DNA of 64,000 nucleotides from Syntrophaceae bacterium UBA1411 (GTDB lineage: Bacteria; Desulfobacterota; Syntrophia; Syntrophales; Smithellaceae). Below are positions 17,023 to 26,162 of this stretch, in pieces. The stretch is from positions 15,735 to 79,734 of the forward strand of contig DBPV01000044.1 in the NCBI GenBank assembly GCA_002304995.1, in the 5' to 3' direction. Within the stretch, counting starts at the first letter, position 1; each line of letters begins with the position of its first letter. The translations under genes and the position numbers were made by a program. The notes under the pieces were generated by a model. It was not told where the DNA came from. It saw nothing but the letters and a program-made list of their open reading frames with translations, and did no database searches.

Positions 17023-17747
17023 GTCTTCGCGACTTTGTCTCCGAGATATCCGATGTTTTGTTTCCGCCTCTGTGCCTGGCGTGCCGGCGGGTGGTCCAAA
17101 GCGTTCCTCCCGCCGTCTTTTGCGCCAATTGTCTCGACCGCATTACCTTTTTAACCGGCAGCCTCTGTCCGGTTTGCGGCGTCCTCTTTCCGGATTCGCC
17201 CGCCGGCGACCATGTTTGCGGCGCCTGCCTCGCCTCCCCGCCCTTTTTCGACCGGGCGCGCGCCGCAGTCGTTTATGAAGGCATCATTGCCGACACGATC
17301 CACCGCTTCAAGTACGGCCGCGACCTGTCCACGGGCGGCGCTCTGGCCCGTTTTCTCGCCGAGTGCCCTTTTGACGATCTGGACTGGCACCGCTGCGATG
17401 CGGTTCTCCCCGTTCCCCTGCATAAAAAACGCCTGCGCGAAAGGGGCTTCAATCAATCGCTTTTGCTGGCGCGCGCCCTGGGCAGGAAATACGGAATCGC
17501 CGTCGATTTTTCCTTGCTAAAAAGGCGCAAATTTACTTTAACGCAGACAGGACTGACCAGACAGGAGCGGGAAAAGAATATTAAAGGAGCGTTTGAGACA
17601 GCCCGGCCCGGGCAAATCGCGGACAAAAACCTGATTCTGGTCGACGATGTCTACACGACGGGGGCGACCGTCAATGAATGCGCGAGAATTCTGAAGCACA
17701 GCGGCGCGGCGGACGTGGCGGTGGTCACGCTGGCCAGGGTGATTTAG
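17019..17747 (+). CDS. comF: ComF-family phosphoribosyltransferase-like protein
   Basis: 242 aa from TTG 17019, which overlaps the rsfS stop (TTGA); AGGG lies upstream. N-terminal double zinc-finger-like region: CLACRRV, CANCL, CPVCG, CGACL. Then a phosphoribosyltransferase domain with YEGIIADTIHRFKYGRD, PVPLHKKRLRERGFNQ and the PRPP loop LVDDVYTTGAT near residue 205. ComF proteins act in uptake of transforming DNA in naturally competent bacteria; elsewhere their role is unclear. Confidence 0.87.
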   Translation: MSLRDFVSEISDVLFPPLCLACRRVVQSVPPAVFCANCLDRITFLTGSLCPVCGVLFPDSPAGDHVCGACLASPPFFDRARAAVVYEGIIADTIHRFKYGRDLSTGGALARFLAECPFDDLDWHRCDAVLPVPLHKKRLRERGFNQSLLLARALGRKYGIAVDFSLLKRRKFTLTQTGLTRQEREKNIKGAFETARPGQIADKNLILVDDVYTTGATVNECARILKHSGAADVAVVTLARVI

Positions 17748-17795
17748 AAAAGCCGCGCCCTTGCCGCTCTTGTTCGGAAATGGGAAGGAGTTGTC

Positions 17796-18272
17796 ATGGA
17801 AAAGATTCTGGAGAGAACTGCGCTCAAGGAAAAGCTCGACGCCCTGCGCCGGGAAGGGAAAAAAATCGCTTTTACCAACGGCTGCTTCGATATTCTGCAC
17901 GTCGGCCACGTGCGCTATCTGCAGGAGGCGCGCAAAACCGCCGACGTGCTGGTCCTGGGGCTGAACAGCGACACGTCGGTCCGGGCCATCAAGGGAGAAA
18001 AAAGGCCCCTGGTGACGGAAAGCGAGCGGGCGGAAGTGCTCGCCGGTCTGGCCTGCGTTGATTTTATAACGATTTTCGCGGAGTTGACGCCACTGGAGCT
18101 GATCTGCTTTCTGAAACCGGACCTCCTGATTAAAGGAGGCGACTGGCCGGAAGACCAGGTGGTCGGACGCAACGAAATCCGCCAGTGGGGAGGGCGCGTC
18201 ACGATCGTTCCGGAGGTGGCCGGCAAATCCACCACCAATATCGTGGACAGGGTTCTTTCCGTGTACCGGTAG
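17796..18272 (+). CDS. rfaE2: Heptose 1-phosphate adenylyltransferase (RfaE2, HldE C-terminal type)
   Basis: 158 aa stand-alone nucleotidyltransferase. FTNGCFDILHVGHVRYL contains the HxGH nucleotide-binding motif. GLNSDTSVRAIKG, KPDLLIKGGDW, and a C-terminal GKSTTNIVDRV (the ISTT-like motif) follow. It transfers AMP to D-glycero-D-manno-heptose 1-phosphate to make ADP-heptose for LPS core. The kinase half (RfaE1) is not fused or adjacent. A strong terminator follows. Confidence 0.9.
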   Translation: MEKILERTALKEKLDALRREGKKIAFTNGCFDILHVGHVRYLQEARKTADVLVLGLNSDTSVRAIKGEKRPLVTESERAEVLAGLACVDFITIFAELTPLELICFLKPDLLIKGGDWPEDQVVGRNEIRQWGGRVTIVPEVAGKSTTNIVDRVLSVYR

Positions 18273-18304
18273 GAAAAATAATCGTTTAATTCATACCTTA
18301 CATC

Positions 18305-18349
18305 GAGTGGCCCGGCAGCCGGACGGTTTTCCGGGCCGCTCATTTTTTT
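18305..18349 (+). terminator. Intrinsic terminator after rfaE2
   Basis: GAGTGGCCCGG at 18305-18315 pairs with CCGGGCCGCTC at 18331-18341 (one G-U pair), followed by ATTTTTTT. It separates the rsfS-comF-rfaE2 run from dksA. Confidence 0.8.
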
Positions 18350-18419
18350 GCTTTACAAACATAGGGCCATTAGGTAAAAGAGCCCAATATCATGATCATC
18401 TTATAAAGGAGTGGCGGCC

Positions 18420-18800
18420 TTGGAAAAACAAACGACGTTGAAGCCGGAAAAGCTGGAGGCATTCCGCAAACTGCTGACACAGAAAATCAATGAATTGCTG
18501 AGTGAAGCGGGAAAAACGGTTTCGGAAATGACCAGCGGCAAGGAAAATTTCCCCGATCCCAACGACCGGGCCTCGCTGGAATCCGACCGCAATTTCGAAC
18601 TGAGAATCCGCGATCGGGAACGCAAGCTGATCGTCAAAATGCAGGAAGCGATCAAGCGCATCGATGACGGCACGTACGGCATCTGCGAATCCTGCGGCGG
18701 ACCGATTTCCGAAAAAAGACTGATGGCGCGGCCGGTCACGACCGAGTGCATCGACTGCAAGACCAAGCAGGAAAAAATCGAAAAGCTCAAGGGCGAATAA
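18420..18800 (+). CDS. dksA: DksA/TraR-family zinc-finger transcription factor
   Basis: 126 aa from TTG 18420, eight nt after AAGGAG; a GTG at 18411 is too close to it. N-terminal coiled-coil region, then FPDPNDRASLESDRNFELRIRDRERKLI and a C4 zinc finger CESCGG...CIDC with CX2C-X17-CX2C spacing. DksA binds the RNA polymerase secondary channel and works with ppGpp. Whether the coiled-coil tip carries the DxxDxA pair of E. coli DksA is not clear: PDPNDRAS is the nearest match. It stands alone between two terminators. Confidence 0.87.
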   Translation: MEKQTTLKPEKLEAFRKLLTQKINELLSEAGKTVSEMTSGKENFPDPNDRASLESDRNFELRIRDRERKLIVKMQEAIKRIDDGTYGICESCGGPISEKRLMARPVTTECIDCKTKQEKIEKLKGE

Positions 18801-18821
18801 GTCTCGACAGCAACCGAACGG

Positions 18822-18849
18822 AAAGCCCCGCGAGCCGGGGCTTTTTTAT
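18822..18849 (+). terminator. Intrinsic terminator after dksA
   Basis: AAAGCCCCG, short loop, CCGGGGCTTTTTT: an eight-to-nine-base-pair G+C-rich stem ending in a T run, 22 nt after the dksA stop. Confidence 0.9.
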
Positions 18850-18904
18850 TGCCGCCCGACGTCCGGCATTTATTTTTCGAAATAAAAATGTTAATCAGCA
18901 GGCC

Positions 18905-21310
18905 ATGTACGCAGAGGTCGCCCTCAATATTCCGGCCGGCAAACGCTTCACGTATGCCGTCCCCGAAAGTCTTGCTTCCGCCGCCGCCGTCGGCAAACGG
19001 GTCTTTGTCCCTTTCGGCCGCCGCAAGCGGACGGGCTTCATCGTCTCCCTGACCGCCGGCTCCCCGCCGGCCGGCGTCAAGCCGCTCGGCGAAATTCTCG
19101 ATGAAGAGCCGCTTTTCGACGCGGATGATCTGAAATTCTACTTCTGGATCGCCGATTACTTCGTCTATCCCCTCGGCAAAACGCTGGCCGAACTTCTTCC
19201 CACGGGATGGGAAAAAAAGGATCTGTTGTGGGTGACGCCCGCGCCGGCGCCGCCCGGCGTCCGGCCGACGCCGGCCCAGAAAAAACTCCTCGATTTCCTC
19301 GCTGAACATCCGCGCGGCCTTTCTCTGAACGATCTGATCCGGCGCTCCGGCCTTCCCAACGCGGCTTCTGTATTGCGCAGCCTGCGGATCGCGGGCTTCG
19401 TGGACGTGACCGCCAGGGAAAAAAAGTCGCTGGGCATCCGCACGCAAAAAGTTCTCGCGCTTTCCGAAACCGCCTGCCACGCCGCGCTCACACCGCGCCA
19501 GCAAACGGTCGTTGACTACCTCAAAGAAGCGGGTCCGACGGACCTCGCCTCTCTCATGACCGCCACCGGCGCGTCGCCCGCCGTTGTGAAAAAGCTTCTG
19601 GAAAAAGGCGTCGCGCTCGCAAGCAACGCGGAAGTCATCCGCAAAGTCCCGATCACCTCTTGTCTGGAATCCCCCCAGGGAGATCTGTCGCTTACCTGCG
19701 AACAGGAAAAGGTCTTAGGCGACATCCGCCGCTTTACGGACGAAGGAAAGTTTCACTGCGCCCTTCTGCACGGCGTCACCGGCAGCGGCAAAACGGAAGT
19801 GTACCTGTGTGCGATCGAGCATGTCCTCGCGGCAGGCGGCCGGGCGATTTATCTGGTCCCGGAAATTTCGCTTACCCCGCAGCTCATCGCCCGGATCGCC
19901 GGACGCTTCGACACCGATAAAATCGCCGTTATCCACAGCGGCATTCCTGAAAGCGTCCGCTACGACCAGTGGCGCGAAATCCGGCGCGGACGGATTTCGC
20001 TGGTGATCGGCGCCCGCTCCGCGCTCTTTGCTCCCGTGCCGAATCTGAAACTGATCGTCGTCGACGAGGAGCACGACGGCTCCTACAAGCAGGACGAGCG
20101 TCTGTGCTACTCCGCGCGGGATCTGGCCGTCGTCAAGGCCAAGCTCTGCAACGCCGCCTGTATCCTGGGATCGGCCACGCCGGGCGTGCGCACCTTCTAC
20201 AACGCCCGGTCGGGGAAGTACGCCCACCTGGAGCTGACGCGCCGGGCAAACGACAGGCCCCTGCCCCGGATCGAAATCGTCGACATGAAACTGCAGAAAG
20301 AAGGCCCAGGCAAAGCGCCGGTTCTTTCCGAGCGGCTGGCCGCGGCCATTGCCGAAACGCTCGCGCTGAGGGAGCAGGTCCTCCTGTTTCTGAACCGGCG
20401 GGGCTTCGACACGTTTCTGGTCTGCGGCGACTGCGGTTCGCCGCTCGTCTGCCCCAACTGCGCCGTCGCCCTGAAAAGCCACCCGGCCGAAAACCTGGTC
20501 AAGTGCCACTACTGCGACTACAGCCGCCGGGCCGTGCCGCTGTGCCCGCACTGCGGCGGCAGCCGGATTCTCAACTACGGCGCCGGCACGCAGAAACTGG
20601 AAGCCGAGCTGGCCCTGCGGTTTCCCCGGGCGCGCATCCGCCGGATGGATGCCGACACAACGTCGCGCAAAGGCGAGCAGGAAAAAATGCTCGCCGCCCT
20701 GGAGCGCAACGAAATCGACATTCTGGTGGGAACGCAGATGATCACCAAGGGGCACGACTTTCCCTTCATCACGCTCGTGGGCGTGATTTCGGCGGACACG
20801 TCGCTCAACATGCCGGACTTCCGGGCCGCGGAAAAAACCTTTCAGATGCTCACCCAGGTGGCGGGCCGCGGCGGACGGGGCGATACGGCGGGCCGCGTCA
20901 TCATCCAGACTTTTAATCCGGACCACTACGCCTTGCGCCATGCGCGCAACCACGACTACCTGTCGTTTTATCAGGAGGAAATCGAAAACCGCCGGGCGCT
21001 CGCCTATCCGCCTTTCAGCCGTCTCATCGCGCTGCGCCTGTCCTCGTCGCGGGAAGGCCTTCTGTCCCAAACGGCCAAAGAGCTGGGCCGCGACGCCCGG
21101 ACGCTCGCCTATGAAACCGGCGGCGCATTGGAAATCATCGGACCCGCCCAGGCGCCGCTTTCCAAAATCCGCGGCGAACACCGCATGCAGATGCTGATCA
21201 AGGGAAACGACAGCCGGCGAATGCGCACGCTTGCCGCCGCGCTTCAGGAAAAGCATGCGACCAGCACGGTGAAGATCACGGTCGACGTCGATCCGGAAAA
21301 CTTCATGTAG
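18905..21310 (+). CDS. priA: Primosomal protein N', replication restart helicase PriA
   Basis: 801 aa from ATG 18905 (MYAEVALNIPAGKRFTYAVP, the usual PriA start); the frame extends upstream without a better start. 3'-DNA-binding domain about 1-100, winged helix, then DEAH-type helicase with LLHGVTGSGKTEVYL near 290, LIVVDEEHDGSYKQ near 385, and a zinc-binding insertion CGDCGSPLVCPNC...CHYCDYSRRAVPLCPHCGGS near 506-555. Helicase C domain has GTQMITKGHDFP and TQVAGRGGRG. It reloads the replisome at stalled forks. Confidence 0.95.
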   Translation: MYAEVALNIPAGKRFTYAVPESLASAAAVGKRVFVPFGRRKRTGFIVSLTAGSPPAGVKPLGEILDEEPLFDADDLKFYFWIADYFVYPLGKTLAELLPTGWEKKDLLWVTPAPAPPGVRPTPAQKKLLDFLAEHPRGLSLNDLIRRSGLPNAASVLRSLRIAGFVDVTAREKKSLGIRTQKVLALSETACHAALTPRQQTVVDYLKEAGPTDLASLMTATGASPAVVKKLLEKGVALASNAEVIRKVPITSCLESPQGDLSLTCEQEKVLGDIRRFTDEGKFHCALLHGVTGSGKTEVYLCAIEHVLAAGGRAIYLVPEISLTPQLIARIAGRFDTDKIAVIHSGIPESVRYDQWREIRRGRISLVIGARSALFAPVPNLKLIVVDEEHDGSYKQDERLCYSARDLAVVKAKLCNAACILGSATPGVRTFYNARSGKYAHLELTRRANDRPLPRIEIVDMKLQKEGPGKAPVLSERLAAAIAETLALREQVLLFLNRRGFDTFLVCGDCGSPLVCPNCAVALKSHPAENLVKCHYCDYSRRAVPLCPHCGGSRILNYGAGTQKLEAELALRFPRARIRRMDADTTSRKGEQEKMLAALERNEIDILVGTQMITKGHDFPFITLVGVISADTSLNMPDFRAAEKTFQMLTQVAGRGGRGDTAGRVIIQTFNPDHYALRHARNHDYLSFYQEEIENRRALAYPPFSRLIALRLSSSREGLLSQTAKELGRDARTLAYETGGALEIIGPAQAPLSKIRGEHRMQMLIKGNDSRRMRTLAAALQEKHATSTVKITVDVDPENFM

Positions 21311-21311
21311 C

Positions 21312-22457
21312 CTACCGCGTGCGCACCTGCAGGGCAGAAAAGAAATTGAGGACGGCGATCCCCGCACCCAGCAGAAAAACGTACTGGTAGCCCAGCGTCA
21401 CCCAGATGACTCCGCCGGACAGGGCCACCGCGATGGAAAAAATGTGGTCGATGGTCACGCCCATGGTCAGGGTCTGCGTGACGTCTTCGGGCCGGACGGC
21501 GATTTTCTGAAGGTAGGTCGCCCGGGCCATTCCCGCCGAGAGCAGCAACTGATCCGCGATAAAGCAGGCCGACGCGACCACCAGCGCCGCCGTCTCCGAA
21601 AACCATTCCCGGGAGTATCCGTAGCCCATACAGACGACCACGAGCAGCGCCGCTTCCGCCGTAAGGACGAACCGCTCCCCCAGACGGTCGATGGCCCGGC
21701 CCACCAGAGGTTTGAAAAAAATGCCGATCACGCCGCCCACGGTCAGGAGCGTCGCCAGCATCTGCGTTTTCTGGGAGAAAACGGTCACCAGCACCCAGGG
21801 CGCAAAGGTGAGAAAGATCTGCTTGCGCGTGCCGTACAAAATGTTGAGCCAGTAAAAGAGGCGGTATTCCCTGCGCAGCTGAAACCGGGCGCGGGCCGTC
21901 ATGGGCTGATCCTTCTGCATGCCGAACAAAAGGGCGGCCACCGCCAGAAATCCGCAAAAAGCGATTCCGTAAGAGAACTGAAAAGTGAAGGAAAAAAATT
22001 TGAATCCCAGGAAAATGACAAAGCTGCCCAGGATCATCGCCACATTGGCCGCGGCGGCAAACTGTCCCAGCCGCCGTCCTTCCTGCCCCTTGACGGCCAG
22101 CTCCATGCCGATACTCGAATTAAGCGGAATGAACAGATGCTGACCGACGCTGAACATGAACAGCCAGACGAGCATCACCGAAAATCCGGGCGACGCGAAG
22201 CCGATGAGCACGATGCCGAATGCGCACAGCAGATTCGCCAGAACCGCCAGGCGGCGCGAACACAGAAAAAAGAAGAGCGCCGAGAAAAACACGACCAGGA
22301 AGCCCGGCAGCTCCCGGGGCAGCTCCAGAAAGCCGCGCTGCCAGTCGCTGATCCGAAACGTTTCATTGAGAAAGTTGTTGAAGGTGGAATCGACGATGCT
22401 CTGCGAAAAACCGAATACGAACGTGGCCGCCAGAAACAGGCGGAAGTCGCGCGGCAA
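21312..22457 (-). CDS. Major facilitator superfamily transporter
   Basis: 381 aa in the TTG-started form, about 10-12 membrane segments. MFS loop motifs are degenerate, as in the central FKPLVGRAIDRLGERF (A-motif-like, after TM8). No substrate signature. The start is odd: the frame stays open for 18 codons upstream of TTG 22457 (reading ...ILERIRHKFSLL) before a stop, but contains no ATG, GTG or TTG; an ATT with AGGA six nt upstream is possible. Convergent and almost touching priA. Confidence 0.8.
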   Translation of the reverse strand: MPRDFRLFLAATFVFGFSQSIVDSTFNNFLNETFRISDWQRGFLELPRELPGFLVVFFSALFFFLCSRRLAVLANLLCAFGIVLIGFASPGFSVMLVWLFMFSVGQHLFIPLNSSIGMELAVKGQEGRRLGQFAAAANVAMILGSFVIFLGFKFFSFTFQFSYGIAFCGFLAVAALLFGMQKDQPMTARARFQLRREYRLFYWLNILYGTRKQIFLTFAPWVLVTVFSQKTQMLATLLTVGGVIGIFFKPLVGRAIDRLGERFVLTAEAALLVVVCMGYGYSREWFSETAALVVASACFIADQLLLSAGMARATYLQKIAVRPEDVTQTLTMGVTIDHIFSIAVALSGGVIWVTLGYQYVFLLGAGIAVLNFFSALQVRTR

Positions 22458-22594
22458 AAGCGAAAATTTATGGCGAATGCGTTCTAAAATAATGGAGATC
22501 CTGCAGATGGGTCACACAGGCGGGCCGCCCCGGACAAGACAAAACGGCAGCGGGTATCCCGTCTGCCGTTTTGTCAACCGATCCGGTCATTCCG

Positions 22595-23053
22595 CTAGAC
22601 GGCCTGGCAGTTTTCCAGACGAATGCGGTCCTGGTAATACTGCGTGATTTCATAGACGGCGTAGTCGATCAGGAGCATGATCCTCATGACGGAGTCGATC
22701 GCCTGATGGTGTTCGATGGCGTTGATGAATATCGCCTGGAATTCGGCGTACAGCCACATGTGACGGCGCATCATGTTGAGCGCATAGATGGATTCATGCA
22801 GCGGTATGCCGCTTTCAAAACAGGTCCGCGCGTAGTGCATGAAAAATTCCTGCGCCTTTTCGTAGCGGTTGGGCGCGATCAGCATGTTGCGAAGCTGGCT
22901 GTAAAATTTCACCGCCTGAACGACCAGCCGCTCGTCAGGAATATCCCGGTAATGCGCGGTTCTCTTGTTTTTCTTGACGTCCGCCGCCCATGTCGCGGCA
23001 ATTTCATCTATATTGGCTTCCAGCACATCCAGCAGCTTAATGGATTCGACCAT
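22595..23053 (-). CDS. Helical protein, paralogue 2 of a tandem pair (unknown function)
   Basis: 152 aa, ATG 23053 with AAGGAGAG. Wholly helical, no membrane segment. It is clearly paralogous to the gene just upstream: shared W..DV..N.RT..Y......ER.......KFY, SGIPLHES-IYAL, RRHMWLYAEFQAIF, and LLIDYAVYE-IT. The arrangement resembles the RsbRD N-terminal (sensor) domain in Trp/Tyr/Arg spacing, but I am not sure of that family. No enzyme motif. Confidence 0.65.
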   Translation of the reverse strand: MVESIKLLDVLEANIDEIAATWAADVKKNKRTAHYRDIPDERLVVQAVKFYSQLRNMLIAPNRYEKAQEFFMHYARTCFESGIPLHESIYALNMMRRHMWLYAEFQAIFINAIEHHQAIDSVMRIMLLIDYAVYEITQYYQDRIRLENCQAV

Positions 23054-23106
23054 GGCATTTCTCTCCTTTCTCCAAAGCTAAACGAACAGGGAAACGGGCT
23101 GTGTCG

Positions 23107-23559
23107 TTACTTAGCTTTATTCTTCATCAGGTCCTGATATTCTTTGGTAACCTCGTACGCGGCGTAATCGAACAGAAGGATCGTCCGGCTCAATGTGTCC
23201 AGCGCCTGACGCTGGTCGATGCCGGAGCTGAAAATGGTCTGAAATTCGGCATACAGCCAGATGTGCCTGCGAAGCAGAATCAGCGCGTAAACGGCTTCGT
23301 CCATGGGAATTCCCATCGCAAAGCTTTCCTGGGCATAAGTGCGAAAGTATTTCAATGTGTTTTCGCTGATCTTGTCTTCAGCGAACATTTTACTGAAGTT
23401 CTGATAAAATTTCACACCCTGGTTGATGATCCGTTCCTCATCCAGTTCCTTGTACTTCTTTGTCCTGGCATTGTTCTGGACATCCATGGCCCAGCGCCTG
23501 GCCATTTTCTCTGCGTGCTGCTCTGCCAGCTCCACATATTTAATGGCGTAAGTTTTCAT
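23107..23559 (-). CDS. Helical protein, paralogue 1 of a tandem pair (unknown function)
   Basis: 150 aa, ATG 23559 with AAAGGAGA. Same fold as the following gene (53-nt gap), about 40% identical by eye; conserved block RRHIWLYAEFQ near residue 97-107 and DYAAYEVTKEYQD near the C-terminus. Single-domain, cytoplasmic. Divergent from fmt, with about 200 nt of shared upstream DNA. No function assigned. Confidence 0.65.
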   Translation of the reverse strand: MKTYAIKYVELAEQHAEKMARRWAMDVQNNARTKKYKELDEERIINQGVKFYQNFSKMFAEDKISENTLKYFRTYAQESFAMGIPMDEAVYALILLRRHIWLYAEFQTIFSSGIDQRQALDTLSRTILLFDYAAYEVTKEYQDLMKNKAK

Positions 23560-23706
23560 GCGTCATCTCCTTTCCGTTTGCAAACGATTGATTCTGCATC
23601 CCACGTTCACGTTGTGCGCAGCTCTTGCGAAGTTGAAATTAATATAAAGCAGGACATCCGAAATGACAATAAAAATTATCGGGAAAACCATTGGTCAGAC
23701 TAATTC

Positions 23707-23735
23707 TTGACACCCCCGGACGAATTCCATATAGA
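23707..23735 (+). promoter_or_regulatory. Sigma-70 promoter of the fmt operon
   Basis: TTGACA (23707-23712), 17-nt spacer, TATAGA (23730-23735). Transcription would start near 23742, about 20 nt before the fmt ATG. Confidence 0.75.
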
Positions 23736-23762
23736 TGTTTCCAAAAACCGAGGATGAATCCG

Positions 23763-24701
23763 ATGAAGACGCCCCGCATCCTGTTTATGGGTACCCCCGA
23801 ATTTTCCCTGCCGGCGCTCGATGCGCTCTCCCGGAGCGCTTATCCCGTTTGCGCCGTCGTCACGCAGCCGGATCGCCCCGCGGGACGGGGTCAAAAGGAA
23901 GTCGCGCCGCCGGTCAAAACGCTGGCGCTTTCCCTCGGCCTGCCGGTTTTGCAGCCGGCCCGGGTCAGAGATGCCGCTTTTCTGGCAACGCTCGGCGAAA
24001 TCGCACCCGACATGATCGTCGTCGCGGCGTTCGGCCAGATTCTGCCCAAAGCGCTTCTCGATTTGCCGCCATACGGCTGCCTCAATATTCACCCGTCGCT
24101 GCTGCCCAGGTACCGCGGCGCCGCGCCGCTTCACTGGAGCATCATCCGCGGAGAAACGACAACCGGCGTCACCATCATGCTGATGGATGAAGGCATGGAT
24201 TCCGGCGACATTCTCCTGCAGGAAAAAACGCCGCTCGGCCCCGCCGAAACGTTCGGAGAACTGCACGACCGTCTGGCGCAGATGGGCGCAGGGCTTCTGC
24301 TGACGGCGATCGAAGAGGTGATTGCCGGCGCGGCCCGCCGGCAAAAACAGGACGCCTCCCTCGTCACCTTCGCTCCCCGCCTGACCCGGGAAACGGGAAA
24401 GATTGCCTGGAACGATCGGGTGGCCGACATTGTCAATCTCATCCGCGGGCTGAGCCCCGCCCCTGCGGCTTACACCGCCCTGGACGGTCAGACGCTGAAA
24501 ATATTTGCGGCACAAGCCCGGCCGGGGGCGGTATGCGGGCCGCCGGGATCTGTCGGCGCGCCGGCGGCCGAAGGACTGCCGGTCGCAGCGGCGGACGGCC
24601 ATGTCCTTTTAAAAGACGTCCAGCTCGCGGGAAAGAAAAGAATGCCGATCGGCGATTTTTTGAGGGGCTACCGTCTGAAAGAAAAGAGCGTGCTGGGCTG
24701 A
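23763..24701 (+). CDS. fmt: Methionyl-tRNA formyltransferase
   Basis: 312 aa from ATG 23763; an ATG at 23754 sits on the GAGGA ribosome site. It formylates initiator Met-tRNA using 10-formyl-THF. Seen: ILFMGTPEFSLPAL, the catalytic Asn-His in LNIHPSLLPRYRGAAP near 105-120, the Asp in DEGMDSGDIL, and a C-terminal OB-like domain (APRLTRETGKI onward). First gene of fmt-rsmB; the usual def partner is not adjacent. Confidence 0.95.
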   Translation: MKTPRILFMGTPEFSLPALDALSRSAYPVCAVVTQPDRPAGRGQKEVAPPVKTLALSLGLPVLQPARVRDAAFLATLGEIAPDMIVVAAFGQILPKALLDLPPYGCLNIHPSLLPRYRGAAPLHWSIIRGETTTGVTIMLMDEGMDSGDILLQEKTPLGPAETFGELHDRLAQMGAGLLLTAIEEVIAGAARRQKQDASLVTFAPRLTRETGKIAWNDRVADIVNLIRGLSPAPAAYTALDGQTLKIFAAQARPGAVCGPPGSVGAPAAEGLPVAAADGHVLLKDVQLAGKKRMPIGDFLRGYRLKEKSVLG

Positions 24702-24753
24702 AACCGCAGGCGCGAAGCCGCGGACTGTTGCAGCGGGAGGCTCCGGGATCAAC

Positions 24754-26100
24754 GTGAAAAAATCAATTCGCCACCGGGCAGTGGACATTTTAAGCGAGGT
24801 CGGGAAAAGCCGGGCGTTTGCCGGAGATCTGCTCGACGCGGCGCTTGAAGAACGGCATCTTTCGGGAACGGCGGACGGACGGCTGCTCACGCATCTGGTG
24901 TACGGCGTCCTGCGCATGCGGGGGCGGCTGGACTGGATTCTCGCGGCGTTTTACCGCGGCGACTACGAGAAGACGGACGAGGACGTCCGAAACATCCTGC
25001 GCGTGGGCCTCTATCAGCTTCTCTTCAGCGACCGGCTGCCCGCCTTTGCGGTCGTGGACGAGGCGGTCAAAACCGCCAAGCGAAAAAATCCGGCGGCCGG
25101 CGGACTTGTGAACGCCGTTTTAAGAAGCTATCTGCGCGATCCCGGCCGCGTATCCTATCCCTGCCGCGAAACCGATCCCCAGGAGTATCTGGCAGCCTTT
25201 CATTCCCACCCCCTGTGGCTGGTGAAGCTGTGGCGCGACGCTTTCGGCATGGAAGAAACCGAGGCCCTCTGCCGGGCCGACAATGAAGTGCCTTCTGTGA
25301 CGCTGCGCGCCAACACGCTCAGGATTTCCCGCAATGATCTGGCGCAAAAACTCGCCCGGTCGGATTTTCCGGGCGAGCCCGGCCGCTTTTCCCCCGACGC
25401 CATCATCCTCTCCGATCCGCCCCGGCCCGTTCAGAAAACGGATTTTTTTGCCGAGGGGCTCTTTCGGCTCCAGGACGAGGCGGCGCAGCTTGCAGCCTAT
25501 CTGGTCGGACCGCAGCCGGGAGAAACGGTGCTCGACGCCTGCGCGGGCAGCGGCGGCAAAACCACGCACCTGGCGGCGCTGATGGAAAACCGCGGACGGA
25601 TCGTGGCGATGGACCGCGACGCAAACAAAATTGACCGGTTGAGAAAAGACGCGCGCCGGTTGGGCGTTTCCATCGCCGAAACGGTTGCAGCCGACCTGGC
25701 AAAGCCGCTTTCCTCCGAGTGGCGGGAAAAATTCGACCGCATTCTGGTGGACGCTCCCTGCTCCGGCACCGGCACGCTCAGACGCAATCCCGACATCAAG
25801 TGGCGGCTTGCCGGAACCGATCCCGATCTGCTTGCCGAAATCCAGCTGGCGATTCTGCACAACGCCCAGGCGGCCGTCCGCCGGGGGGGATGCCTCGTGT
25901 ATTGCACCTGTTCGCTTCTGGCCTGCGAAAACGACGGCGTCATCCGCCGATTTCTGAAAGATCACCCGCAGTTTTCCGTCAAGCCCCCTTCTGCGTCCAT
26001 CCCGCAGGTGCTTCAGGACAGCCGCGGATTTTTCCGAACCTACCCCCATCGGCATGCGCAAGACGGCTTTTTCGGCGTGGCTTTACTGCGCCGGATTTGA
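24754..26100 (+). CDS. rsmB: 16S rRNA (cytosine-967 C5) methyltransferase RsmB
   Basis: 448 aa from GTG 24754. N-terminal NusB-like RNA-binding domain (residues 1-140: RHRAVDILSEV, LTHLVYGVLRMRGRLDWIL, AVVDEAVKTAK). SAM-binding DACAGSGGKTTHLA near 265. The two catalytic cysteines are in VDAPCSGTGTLRRNPDIKW and VYCTCSLLACEN. It methylates C967 of 16S rRNA. It follows fmt by 52 nt, a common fmt-rsmB arrangement. Confidence 0.94.
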   Translation: MKKSIRHRAVDILSEVGKSRAFAGDLLDAALEERHLSGTADGRLLTHLVYGVLRMRGRLDWILAAFYRGDYEKTDEDVRNILRVGLYQLLFSDRLPAFAVVDEAVKTAKRKNPAAGGLVNAVLRSYLRDPGRVSYPCRETDPQEYLAAFHSHPLWLVKLWRDAFGMEETEALCRADNEVPSVTLRANTLRISRNDLAQKLARSDFPGEPGRFSPDAIILSDPPRPVQKTDFFAEGLFRLQDEAAQLAAYLVGPQPGETVLDACAGSGGKTTHLAALMENRGRIVAMDRDANKIDRLRKDARRLGVSIAETVAADLAKPLSSEWREKFDRILVDAPCSGTGTLRRNPDIKWRLAGTDPDLLAEIQLAILHNAQAAVRRGGCLVYCTCSLLACENDGVIRRFLKDHPQFSVKPPSASIPQVLQDSRGFFRTYPHRHAQDGFFGVALLRRI

Positions 26101-26162
26101 TTTGACGGATTCGGCCCAATCATGCTAGCGTACGCACCCATCATTCTTTTTGAGGAGCGGTT

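Noticed and set aside
19715..21367. 550-codon minus-strand frame opposite priA
   Set aside because: The plus strand encodes an unmistakable PriA with zinc and helicase motifs; the opposite frame is Arg/Gly/Ala-rich and has no motif.
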